Of a DNA stretch of 64,000 bases, positions 28,242 through 36,326 are shown in pieces. The notes beneath the pieces were generated by a model that made no database searches, was not told the DNA's origin, and saw only the letters and a program-made list of their open reading frames with translations. The DNA is from an uncultured Nodularia sp. (GTDB lineage: Bacteria > Cyanobacteriota > Cyanobacteriia > Cyanobacteriales > Nostocaceae): NCBI GenBank assembly GCA_903911355.1, contig CAIWDD010000021.1, positions 20,924 through 84,923 of the forward strand, written 5' to 3'. Within the stretch, counting starts at the first letter, position 1. Each line of letters starts with the position of its first letter. Position numbers and translations under genes: made by a program.

Positions 28242-28877
28242 TTATTCTCGCCAGCTGACTTTGACAAAATGTCCCGGTCTTCCCCAAAGGTCACGAGTCA
28301 GAGTAATATTTTCAATTGTGAGGTTAAAGGGGATGGCGGTGGTGAGATAGCGCTGTGCTATGGAACCTAAATTAGGTGCAAGTTCTGCTGCTGTGGTGGC
28401 CGCGAGTCCTAAACCGATTAATTGCTCAATGGGTCGCAATGGTAGTAATAGATTAACACCCACAGCTAGGCTGGCTGTCAACAGCATTGCTACTGATGCA
28501 TTTGTGCCACAACGGGGATGGACGGCTAAATCCCATTCACCATTAATCAGACGATTTAAGCCAAGTGTGACGGCCCGGCGCAAATCACTGATATTCACCT
28601 CACCATAAAGGTAAAATCCTTGTTCTGTAGACAACCCGCCTAAGAGTTCGTTGTCTACTTGTACTTTTTTTGGTCCGCTTTTAGCTTCACTCAGAACCCA
28701 AACAGTAGCATGTTCTAGGGCGTGAACTTGTCGTAGCAGGATTATTTCTTTTAATCCTGGGATGAATGATAGCTGTCTGAGTAAGTCAGCATCTTGTGTT
28801 GGTTGGGGGGCGGTAAAGTCAAAACTAAAAAAATCAAAGGTAGGCGAACCACCTGGAACAGAAGCTGAAGTATGCAT
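28242..28877 (-). CDS. DUF6391 family protein
   Basis: Cyanobacterial protein of unknown function, 211 residues from the ATG at 28877. The central motif LRQVHALEHATVWVLSE, with two His and a Glu, and HPRCGTNASVAMLL are the recognisable DUF6391 features. Two hydrophobic segments (about 128-148 and 150-170) suggest membrane association. The HxxEH-like arrangement (HALEH) is reminiscent of metal sites, but activity is unknown. Its 5' end is overlapped by the extended tnpB frame, so an IS insertion seems to have landed just before the gene and may have changed its promoter. Confidence 0.75.
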   Translation of the reverse strand: MHTSASVPGGSPTFDFFSFDFTAPQPTQDADLLRQLSFIPGLKEIILLRQVHALEHATVWVLSEAKSGPKKVQVDNELLGGLSTEQGFYLYGEVNISDLRRAVTLGLNRLINGEWDLAVHPRCGTNASVAMLLTASLAVGVNLLLPLRPIEQLIGLGLAATTAAELAPNLGSIAQRYLTTAIPFNLTIENITLTRDLWGRPGHFVKVSWRE

Positions 28878-30120
28878 CAAAAGACTGCTCTCCTAGCTGA
28901 TGGAGCAATATAGATTTTTTAAATGTAACCGATCCAAAAAAGCTAACTAATGCTAACAAAAGTCCACTTTTTCTTCTGTGTTTCACCCTAGAAGTGTCGG
29001 CACTATCTAGTCCACAGACTAACACGGTCAATCTGACCGCTTCTTGTTTTAAATTCATCGCCGCGTTTAAATCTCTGTCACTCTCAAAGCCACAAGTATC
29101 ACATTTAAACACTCTTTGAGATAATGGTAGTGATGATTTTTTCTCTCCACAACTTGAGCAGGTCTTACTACTGGGATAAAATCTATCCACAATTACTAAC
29201 TTACTGCCATACAGTTGTGTTTTGTATTCTAGCTGTCTTCTAAATTCATAAAAGCCCATATCGGCAATAGCTTTTGATAATTTACTATTTGCTAACATCC
29301 CCGACACATTCAAATCTTCTATCCCTATAACCGCGTGGTTTTTGCTAATATAGGTGGTGATTTTGTGTAATGTATCTTTTCTGATATTAGCTATTTTTTT
29401 GTGTAGTCTGGCTATTTTGATTTGGGCTTTTCTATAATTATTTGAACCTCTGAGTTGATGACGGTTCAAATATTGCATTCTTGCTAATTTAGCTTCATAC
29501 TTTTTATAACTTTTTACCCCATTGAATATTTCTCCTGTTGATAATGTTGCTAGATGATTTATTCCTAAATCAACTCCTACAAAGTCTTGTTTTTTAGGTG
29601 TTTGAGTAGTGTTAACCTCCAGTTTCCAAGAGATAAACCACTTATCAGCTTGTTTACTTATGGTGACAGATTTTGGTTTATATCCAGTCGGGAGAATTTC
29701 ATAAGTTTTTATCCAGCCAATTACAGGGACTTTGATTTTTCTATAGTCAATATGAATTGCCCCATCTAAGGTAAAAGAATCATGTCTCCCTTTTTTCTTG
29801 AATTTAGGAAAGCCTTTACTTTTTTTGAAGAAGGATTTAAAGGCATCTGACAGATATCTTAATGCGTATTGAGGGGCGCATTTAGAAACTTCATAATACC
29901 AAGGAAGGGTAGATTTAATGGCTGCTACTAACCATTTATGTAAATCTATGGCTGTGGGAAATTTGATTTTGTCTTCAGGATTAAGTTTGTTATGTAACAA
30001 TACCTGTTGACAAAGTGCTAACCCTTGATTCCAAGCGTGTCTGGCTACTCCTGCGTGTTGTCCTAGTAGTAGTCGTTGTTGCTTGTTGACTTTGAGTTGG
30101 GTTTTGAATCCTAGTAGCAT
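28834..30120 (-). CDS. tnpB: IS200/IS605-family TnpB (RNA-guided nuclease), lone copy
   Basis: TnpB is the RuvC-domain nuclease of IS200/IS605 elements and the ancestor of Cas12. The RuvC acidic residues are visible in GVDLGINHLATL, IGIEDLNVSGM and DRDLNAAMN, with the zinc ribbon CSSCGEKK...CDTCG, so the enzyme looks intact. At 428 residues it is slightly long. After the usual DSADTSRVKHRRKS tail the frame has no stop and runs 44 bp into the DUF6391 gene, ending with out-of-frame residues. No TnpA gene is nearby, so it is an orphan or TnpB-only element. A left-end hairpin lies upstream. Confidence 0.93.
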   Translation of the reverse strand: MLLGFKTQLKVNKQQRLLLGQHAGVARHAWNQGLALCQQVLLHNKLNPEDKIKFPTAIDLHKWLVAAIKSTLPWYYEVSKCAPQYALRYLSDAFKSFFKKSKGFPKFKKKGRHDSFTLDGAIHIDYRKIKVPVIGWIKTYEILPTGYKPKSVTISKQADKWFISWKLEVNTTQTPKKQDFVGVDLGINHLATLSTGEIFNGVKSYKKYEAKLARMQYLNRHQLRGSNNYRKAQIKIARLHKKIANIRKDTLHKITTYISKNHAVIGIEDLNVSGMLANSKLSKAIADMGFYEFRRQLEYKTQLYGSKLVIVDRFYPSSKTCSSCGEKKSSLPLSQRVFKCDTCGFESDRDLNAAMNLKQEAVRLTVLVCGLDSADTSRVKHRRKSGLLLALVSFFGSVTFKKSILLHQLGEQSFDAYFSFCSRWFAYL

Positions 30121-30139
30121 ACAGTGATTTTACTATAAT

Positions 30140-30175
30140 TCTGTCACCAAGCGAAAAGATGACAGGAAATTTTGA
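30140..30175 (-). mobile_element. possible left-end hairpin of the TnpB element
   Basis: On the minus strand CTGTCA and TGACAG pair around a loop of 13 bases, about 25-50 bases before the tnpB start. IS200/IS605 ends carry such subterminal hairpins. The exact element boundary and target tetranucleotide cannot be fixed. Confidence 0.45.
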
Positions 30176-30346
30176 GCAAATGTCTGTGTTTGTCAGTATT
30201 AGTTAAGAAAACAGTAACTAGTTACTAACCCTTGAGGCTGTGGATTATTGCTAATTTTTGTTGATGACAATAGGAATTTACGCTGGAGATCCACCTGAAT
30301 GCAAAGGCGTGAGGAGAATGAAAACTAGTACACACCCAGCAATGGT

Positions 30347-30610
30347 TTAATTGTTCTGGATAGGTAAAACACAGCAATTAACGTCATGCAAGCAGATTTT
30401 ACCCCACTGCAAAGCCCATCGGATGAGAGCCACTCGGTTTTCCGTTTGGGTTTTGGTGAGAATATTGCTGATATGGTTATCAACTGTGCGTTTGCTAATC
30501 TCCAGTTTGATTGCAATATCTTGGTTAGTTAAGCCAGCGGCCACTAAGTCGATAATTTGCAATTCTCTGTCTGACAGACTAACAGGGGTCTGAGACTCGC
30601 CACCAGCCAT
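30347..30610 (-). CDS. pedR: PedR-like LuxR-type regulator
   Basis: A small transcription factor of 87 residues made almost only of a LuxR/NarL helix-turn-helix (LSDRELQIIDLVAAGLTNQDIAIKLEISKRTVDNHISNILTK). There is no receiver domain. This size and cysteines near the C-terminus (about residues 73-79) match PedR, the cyanobacterial regulator whose activity follows photosynthetic electron transport via thiol reduction. The match is from memory of the family, so the symbol is tentative. A GGGAGGA ribosome-binding site precedes the ATG. It is divergent from the PfkB gene across a 400-bp gap. Confidence 0.75.
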   Translation of the reverse strand: MAGGESQTPVSLSDRELQIIDLVAAGLTNQDIAIKLEISKRTVDNHISNILTKTQTENRVALIRWALQWGKICLHDVNCCVLPIQNN

Positions 30611-31010
30611 AAGTTTTTCTATCCTCCCTTGGTATATGTACTTAATCCTCTTTTAATTCTATAAGATTCTTTTGTTTAGAGGGGTTTTAAGTTATGGCAG
30701 TCATGCAATTGACTATATTTTCTTTAGATTTCTCTTTAAGAATCATATGTAACTATTTTAATTTTATTAAAGAGACAGGTATGTAAATTTGCTTATATAA
30801 GAGCAGATATTTCTCTGGTTAAATTAGCAAAAATGCCATTTTTTCCAGTCAAAGACTAGAGACAGATTAGTGAAGATTGTTTTATATTTTATACTATAGT
30901 TAGCAAATTCTGGCGGTTTTAACCGCTGGCGTGGTCACTGATTTGAGTCAACCTATCCCTGAACTCTCAGGTTGAAAGACGCCGTCCTTTTCCACATACT
31001 CGATATTTAT
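30611..31010. other. 400-bp gap between divergent pedR-like and PfkB genes
   Basis: AT-rich sequence without a convincing gene. It holds a short hairpin (GCGGTT/AACCGC, 30913-30926) similar to the one at 23674-23689, which suggests a small dispersed palindrome. Promoters of both flanking genes must lie here, but no motif is clear. Confidence 0.4.
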
Positions 31011-31988
31011 ATGAGCAATCCCCGTGTTTTGTGCGTTGGTGAAATTTTGTTCGATTGTTTAGCTGACCAATTGGGGCTAAAGCTAGAAGAAGTTCAGTCC
31101 TGGACTCACTACCCAGGGGGTGCGCCGGCTAATGTGGCTTGTGCTTTAGTAAAACTGGGCACTCCCGCAGGTTTTATTGGCGCTGTTGGTGAAGATGAGC
31201 CGGGGAGTCAGTTAGTGAAGCTATTAGCAGAGATTGGTGTCGATACAACAGGGGTACAACCCCATTCTACAGCACCAACGAGGCAAGTTTATGTGGTGCG
31301 GGATTTGGGGGGCGATCGCAATTTCGCCGGATTTGGTGAGTATAACACCTCCGAATTTGCCGATACCCGCTTACAAGCTCAACAATTACCAGAGTCGTTG
31401 TTTACAGAGGCGGAATTTTTGGTATTAGGTACCTTAGAATTAGCCTACCCTGAAAGTGAGCGGGCAATTCACCGGGCTTTGGAATTAGCAGGACAATATG
31501 ACCTGAAGATTATTTTGGATGTTAACTGGCGACCTGTGTTTTGGCAAGATGCGAATGTGGCTCGCCAAAAAATCCAGGATATCTTAAAGCAGGTTGATTT
31601 CCTCAAACTCTCTAAGGAAGAGGCAGAATGGCTGTTTAATACCACTGACCCAGGTGCAATTACTTACCGTCTGGCTTCCGTTGAGGGGGTGCTGGTAACA
31701 GATGGAGAAAATGGTTGTGCCTATTGTTTGGGTGAAAATGAAGATAAGTTACCTTCTTATCCCATTGAGGTTGTGGATACAACGGGCGCAGGGGATAGTT
31801 TTTTAGCTGGATTTATCCACCAATTAAGTCAACATGGTATTCAAGGTTTACAGGATCGCGAAACAGCCAAAAAGGTTGTTGCTTATGCTAATGCTGTGGG
31901 GGCCCTGACTACCATTAAACCGGGTGCGATAGCTTCTCAACCGACTGGGGCTGAAGTTGAGGCTTTTCTAGCTTCCCATCAAGTTTAG
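31011..31988 (+). CDS. PfkB-family carbohydrate kinase (fructokinase-like)
   Basis: Sugar kinase of the ribokinase/PfkB family, 325 residues from the ATG at 31011 (MSNPRVLCVGEILFDCL). An open extension of 13 codons upstream has no family match. The N-terminal PGGAPANVACALVKLG motif and the C-terminal VVDTTGAGDSFLAGF motif with the catalytic Asp are both intact. The overall pattern is that of fructokinases, which would phosphorylate fructose from sucrose breakdown; the substrate is inferred. Its stop overlaps the stop of the convergent HIRAN gene by 4 bases, so the two transcripts have no room for separate terminators. Confidence 0.9.
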   Translation: MSNPRVLCVGEILFDCLADQLGLKLEEVQSWTHYPGGAPANVACALVKLGTPAGFIGAVGEDEPGSQLVKLLAEIGVDTTGVQPHSTAPTRQVYVVRDLGGDRNFAGFGEYNTSEFADTRLQAQQLPESLFTEAEFLVLGTLELAYPESERAIHRALELAGQYDLKIILDVNWRPVFWQDANVARQKIQDILKQVDFLKLSKEEAEWLFNTTDPGAITYRLASVEGVLVTDGENGCAYCLGENEDKLPSYPIEVVDTTGAGDSFLAGFIHQLSQHGIQGLQDRETAKKVVAYANAVGALTTIKPGAIASQPTGAEVEAFLASHQV

Positions 31989-32746
31989 GAAATATTACCA
32001 GCTGGGATATCAGCGATAATAGGCTGATACTCCTGGCCGGAAAATGGACGAAAATTTTCCGGACATTCTCCGGTGATATTGCACAATAAACGCAGTTGAA
32101 GTGGAGTTGGTGCGGGGTTGACCCGTTCAACGTGTACTTTTACAAGTTGTGGATTTTTGTTTGTCAGTTGAAGAATATCATCCACAAGATAGCGGGGACA
32201 ATAACCTACGATGTGATGATCCCTAGTGCATAAAAGTAACGCCTTTGGATCATAGGGATTTTGAAATTCGTGAGCTAAATATAAAAGTTCCCTAAGTTGT
32301 AGTTGATTAATTCTTTCAGTTGCACAAGTGGGAAGATGTGTGAGTCCATGTGCAAAAAAATGAATATGGTATAAATTATTTTGATCTGGTTGTGGAGCGG
32401 GGAAAACTTCAAATTTATCTGTTACTTTCCTTCCCCCGCTCCGAGAAAGAATGGCAATGGGGTCATCTTCACCTTCTGGAATATTCAGCCATTCAATATA
32501 ATTTTTATAGTCGGGGCGGGAGCGTCGCATTAATCGGTTAGAAAACAATGGAAACACATCCACTGATGTGTATACTTGATTAAAATCTGGGAAAGAAAGT
32601 AATCCAGTAAATCCGCAGTTATTTTTAGCTGTCAATGCACCCTTTGTATATAAGAACTCGTACTTTCTACCGTCAAAAGTTAAACGTCCAATGGGAAACC
32701 AAGCTCTAGTGTGGGTGTCTTGCCAAGCTAAAAATAATGTTTTCAT
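31985..32746 (-). CDS. HipA_N-like plus HIRAN domain protein
   Basis: 253-residue protein with two modules. Residues about 3-115 resemble the N-terminal subdomain of HipA kinases (WFPIGRLTFDGRKYEFLYTKGA, then SFPDF...FPLFSNRLMRRSRPDY, and ILSRSGGRKVTDKFEVFP). Residues about 125-225 form a HIRAN domain (YHIHFFAHGLTHLP, LYLAHEFQNPYDPKALLL, IVGYCPRYL), a module that in helicase-like proteins binds 3' single-stranded DNA ends. The gene starts 2 bp after the stop of a HipA-like kinase that lacks this N-terminal part, so the pair looks like a split HipA with an added DNA-sensing domain. Confidence 0.82.
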   Translation of the reverse strand: MKTLFLAWQDTHTRAWFPIGRLTFDGRKYEFLYTKGALTAKNNCGFTGLLSFPDFNQVYTSVDVFPLFSNRLMRRSRPDYKNYIEWLNIPEGEDDPIAILSRSGGRKVTDKFEVFPAPQPDQNNLYHIHFFAHGLTHLPTCATERINQLQLRELLYLAHEFQNPYDPKALLLCTRDHHIVGYCPRYLVDDILQLTNKNPQLVKVHVERVNPAPTPLQLRLLCNITGECPENFRPFSGQEYQPIIADIPAGNIS

Positions 32747-32748
32747 AT

Positions 32749-33642
32749 TCAGGTGTCTAGGAGTTGTACCAGTCTTTTGTGATTAAATTCCAGGATGGTT
32801 TGTGCAAATTCAATTGCTATTGGCGATATGCGATGAGATGGTATGCGACCAAAGAGCATTGACGTATCATTACTGGACACCCTTGCTAATTTTTCTAACC
32901 ATAACCCAGCAGCTTTTGGATAAAGTTGTTGGACTTGATAAAAAGCATCAAAAGTTCTGACGGGTTTTTGCCCTCCATTACTAGGATAAATCAAAGATTT
33001 ACACTTTTGGGCATAACCTACCACAGATTTATTTTTCAGCTTCTCTTCTCTTTTTCCATCAGACATTTCCCTACCCAAGCTAGAAGCATGGTCATAACTT
33101 GGTGCTAAGTGCATCTTATTGCCTAAAATTATGTATGCCCAGTTTTCGTGATGTCTGTCTGTATTTCCTATCCAAGCATCTAAGAGTAAATATCCCACGA
33201 AAACCTCAATGGCAAGGTTAATTCCTGCTGGTAGTACCCAGTGAATCGGTGAATTTACGGAACCACTTTCAAGAGCACGGCATATATTATGAATTGTGTG
33301 TTGAGATAAGTCTCGGGAATTTTGTGGATATCCAGGTACTATTGGCTCTAGAATCTCATTTCCTAAGGTAAGAGTTCCATCTGACGGTAAAAACGAGCGG
33401 GTAATAACGCCATTGTAACCATTGAATGTGGCTAACTCATAAATAGCATGGGGTAAATCTAGCAAACTGCACAACTCAGATGCTATCTTCTCTGACCAGT
33501 CTTCGCCTGTGTTTTGTCTAGTTTTTTTGTAGAGATAATTGACATTATCATGGCGGTACCAGAATTTTTCTTTGGTTCCTAAATCTTCATCAGCTTCAGG
33601 GGCATCGGGTGGGATGTCAATGATGGGAAATGGTTCTTTCAT
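32749..33642 (-). CDS. HipA-like Ser/Thr kinase
   Basis: Kinase-fold protein of 297 residues resembling the core of HipA toxins. The catalytic loop IGNTDRHHENWAY provides D162 and N167, and PSYDHASS provides the metal-binding D184. K39/K40 (YLYKK) and E52/E56 are likely nucleotide-binding residues. The HipA N-terminal subdomain is absent and appears instead in the gene directly downstream. No HipB-type helix-turn-helix gene is adjacent, unlike classical hipBA. It follows the gluconokinase gene by 12 bp and precedes the HIRAN gene by 2 bp. Target and toxicity are unknown. Confidence 0.8.
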   Translation of the reverse strand: MKEPFPIIDIPPDAPEADEDLGTKEKFWYRHDNVNYLYKKTRQNTGEDWSEKIASELCSLLDLPHAIYELATFNGYNGVITRSFLPSDGTLTLGNEILEPIVPGYPQNSRDLSQHTIHNICRALESGSVNSPIHWVLPAGINLAIEVFVGYLLLDAWIGNTDRHHENWAYIILGNKMHLAPSYDHASSLGREMSDGKREEKLKNKSVVGYAQKCKSLIYPSNGGQKPVRTFDAFYQVQQLYPKAAGLWLEKLARVSSNDTSMLFGRIPSHRISPIAIEFAQTILEFNHKRLVQLLDT

Positions 33643-33654
33643 GCTAAAAATGAT

Positions 33655-34140
33655 CTAAAGCCCAATGACTGTTTTCAGGTTCTCGACAATTAATTGGGGT
33701 GGTTCAGAAATATCTACACAAATAGCGTCATCAGGCTCTTCAAGGGTCTCTAACTGACTGTTGAGGAGTTTTGCGGACATAAAATGATTTTGTCGCCCTA
33801 GGAGCCTTTGCTGTAGTAAGTTTAAACTGCCTTGGAGGTAGACTAGTTGAATGCGATCGCTATCTAATACTAAATATTGGCGATAGTCTGCTTTCAGCGC
33901 CGAACAGGCTAAGACTACATTAGTATTTTGTTGTAACCACACAGCGATCGCTGTTTGCAAGTCTTGCAACCAAGGCTTTCTATCGGTATCATTGAGGGGG
34001 ATACCCAGGCGCATTTTCTCAATGTTCGCTGTGGAGTGGAAATTATCCGCATCTTGAAATTCCCAGTTTAAGGCATCGGCTAGTAGTTTACCAATGGTGC
34101 TTTTACCGGAACCGGATACACCCATGATAATAATGATCAT
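33655..34140 (-). CDS. gntK: gluconokinase
   Basis: Phosphorylates gluconate to 6-phosphogluconate, feeding the oxidative pentose phosphate pathway. The 161-residue P-loop kinase has Walker A GVSGSGKS near the N-terminus, DADNFHSTANIEKMRLGIPLNDTDRKPWL, and ACSALKADYRQYL, all typical of the GntK/thermoresistant family. It lies 29 bp after the sfsA-like gene and 12 bp before the HipA-like kinase gene, all on the minus strand, so it is probably the second gene of a four-gene operon. Confidence 0.92.
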   Translation of the reverse strand: MIIIIMGVSGSGKSTIGKLLADALNWEFQDADNFHSTANIEKMRLGIPLNDTDRKPWLQDLQTAIAVWLQQNTNVVLACSALKADYRQYLVLDSDRIQLVYLQGSLNLLQQRLLGRQNHFMSAKLLNSQLETLEEPDDAICVDISEPPQLIVENLKTVIGL

Positions 34141-34169
34141 TTTTTTAACGAAAAGGTACGCAAAGTTAG

Positions 34170-34895
34170 TTAAATGCTCAGTTTTGCTAAACCTAGGTAG
34201 CGTACGCCTTCTGGTGAGATATCAAAACGACAGGGTAATACTTCTAAACCCTGGGCTATGCCTTCCCTCAGCAGTTTACCATATATGGGGTCTGTTACAT
34301 CCCCCGGGGCAAATTCTGTACAGTCCCCCCGGTTGATGAAGTACAACATGACTGCGCGGGTTTGGGGGAGGAGTGCTGTTAGTTCGCGTAAGTGTTTTTG
34401 TCCTCTGGTGGTTTCGGTGTCTGGAAATATTGCTCGGGTACTTTGAGACCAGGTTGTGTTTTTGACTTCTAAATAAATTGGCGGTTGTGGGTCTTTACCT
34501 GTGAGGTAGAAATCTACCCGGCTTTTCTTATCTTGTCCATACACTACTTCGCTTTTAATTTGGCTATAATCTCCTAGTTGGGGGAATAGGTGTTTTTCTA
34601 AGGCTAGTTTAACTATACGATTGGGTAAGGCTGTATTTACTCCTACCCAGGTGGGTTCAGTATCATGTACCTGAATTAATTCTAAGGTGTAAGCTAATTT
34701 GCGCTTGGGGTTATCACTTTGAGAAAGTTGTACTTTACTCCCGGTGGTGGATACTCCTGTCATTGGCCCTGTGTTGGGACAATGTGCGGTGACTATTTCC
34801 CCGGAGTCAAGTTGAATGTCCGCAAAAAAGCGCTTGTAGCGCTTTAGTAGTGTTCCTGAATATAAAGGTGGATAGCGGTAAAGCCAGTCAATCAT
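34170..34895 (-). CDS. sfsA: SfsA family protein (sugar fermentation stimulation)
   Basis: 241 residues from the ATG at 34895; a TTG two codons upstream is also open. Family motifs are clear: RYKRFFADIQLDSGEIVTAHCPNTGPM, the nuclease-like SRVDFYLTG and YLEVKNTTW pair, FPDTETTRGQKHLREL and FINRGDCTEFAP. The D...ExK pattern (VDFYL, EVK) is a known feature of SfsA and links it to nuclease folds; the name comes from a maltose-metabolism phenotype in E. coli, and its true role is unsettled. It is the first gene of the minus-strand operon that includes gntK and the HipA-like pair. Confidence 0.92.
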   Translation of the reverse strand: MIDWLYRYPPLYSGTLLKRYKRFFADIQLDSGEIVTAHCPNTGPMTGVSTTGSKVQLSQSDNPKRKLAYTLELIQVHDTEPTWVGVNTALPNRIVKLALEKHLFPQLGDYSQIKSEVVYGQDKKSRVDFYLTGKDPQPPIYLEVKNTTWSQSTRAIFPDTETTRGQKHLRELTALLPQTRAVMLYFINRGDCTEFAPGDVTDPIYGKLLREGIAQGLEVLPCRFDISPEGVRYLGLAKLSI

Positions 34896-35013
34896 GATCA
34901 AATCTGTTTACTGTTAAGTAATATACAATGATTAACCGCTGATGGAATTATGCAACAGGTTGATTTCATATTTAACATATAAGAAGTGGAATGTTTATCT
35001 GGTTAGGTGATTT

Positions 35014-36297
35014 ATGAGTAATGAGTTTTATCACCGGGGACTAAAAAGGGCTGAGGAAAAAGACTACTCTGGCGCTATTGAGGAATTTACTAGTTGTCTA
35101 CAATGGGCACCTGATTTTGCGGATGGGTTTTTACGCCGGGGTCTGGCTTATTATAATTTAGGTGCGATTCATCAAGCAGTTTCTGATTATACTGAATGTA
35201 TCCGGTTGAATCCTGGGGGTATGGAGGGGTATTACTGTCGGGGATTGGCTAGGGTAGCACTGAAAAACTTACCGGGGTCGCTGGAAGATGTAGATCAGGC
35301 GATTCGCCTCAATGTCAATTATGCACCTGCTTATCAATTGCGGGGAACAATACGGCGCAAGCAAGGTTTTATTCAAGATGCGATCGCTAACTTTAAAAAA
35401 GCCGCTGAGTTATATTTAGCACAAAAAGACACCGCTAGCTGTCGGCTGTGTATGGAAAAAATTAAACAGTTACAACCAAAACCCAAACCAGATGTCAACT
35501 CAAGTAATTATACTAACGCTTCTCCCCAAAAAATATTAGACTTATCAATCAACGGATATTTTACCCAGTTATTAGAAAAAGCCGAAAAGGGAGATACCAC
35601 TGAGGCGATCGCTGATTTAAACTGGATATTACAAGCTGACCCCCAAGATGCTCAAGCTTATTGTTGTCGGGGGGTGGTCAGGTGTAAAATGGGCAATTAT
35701 CGAGAGGCGATCGCTGACTTTAACCAAGCTATACAATTAAACTTCACAGATGCCATAGTTTATCGTAACCGAGGTAAAGCCCGTTCGCTGTTGGGGGACA
35801 ATCAAGGAGCGATGGCGGATTTTAATCAAGCCTTGAAAATACAACCCCAAGATGCTTTAATATATGTTGCTAGGGGTAACGCCTATCGATTATCTGGTAA
35901 TTATCTGGATGCCATTCAAGATTACAACCAAGCATTACAAATTCATCCCCATTATGCACCAGCTTACTACAATCGCGGTATTGCCCATGCTTGCTTAGAA
36001 GAAATGCAAAACGCAGTTGCAGATTATCAACAAGCGGCGAGTATTTTTTGTGAACAGGAAGATTGGGACAATTATCATCAAGTATTAGAGAGGTTGCAAA
36101 AAGTCCAGACATCTAGACCGGAGTCGAAACAGCAAAACTATAATTTACTGCGTCAGCGACTGTTGCGACTGGTGGGGGGACATTGGGAAATCGCCCAAAG
36201 ACTAATTGATGATAAACAGGAATACCTTCCGGGGATGTCTTATGAATGGTATTTACAACAAGTAATTGAGGATATAGAACGGGGACGAGGTAGGTGA
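35014..36297 (+). CDS. TPR repeat protein
   Basis: 427-residue protein made mostly of tetratricopeptide repeats in two blocks (about 1-150 and 185-350), with units such as YREAIADFNQAIQLN and YLDAIQDYNQALQIHP. TPRs mediate protein-protein contacts; no partner can be named. The last about 50 residues form a separate segment, LVGGHWEIAQRLIDDKQEY then MSYEWYLQQVIEDIERGRGR, which looks like a small cyanobacterial C-terminal motif. No signal peptide or membrane segment. It is convergent with mutS, 29 bp away. Confidence 0.85.
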   Translation: MSNEFYHRGLKRAEEKDYSGAIEEFTSCLQWAPDFADGFLRRGLAYYNLGAIHQAVSDYTECIRLNPGGMEGYYCRGLARVALKNLPGSLEDVDQAIRLNVNYAPAYQLRGTIRRKQGFIQDAIANFKKAAELYLAQKDTASCRLCMEKIKQLQPKPKPDVNSSNYTNASPQKILDLSINGYFTQLLEKAEKGDTTEAIADLNWILQADPQDAQAYCCRGVVRCKMGNYREAIADFNQAIQLNFTDAIVYRNRGKARSLLGDNQGAMADFNQALKIQPQDALIYVARGNAYRLSGNYLDAIQDYNQALQIHPHYAPAYYNRGIAHACLEEMQNAVADYQQAASIFCEQEDWDNYHQVLERLQKVQTSRPESKQQNYNLLRQRLLRLVGGHWEIAQRLIDDKQEYLPGMSYEWYLQQVIEDIERGRGR

Positions 36298-36326
36298 TGA
36301 TTCTTAATTTAGAGGTCTTGAGGGAC

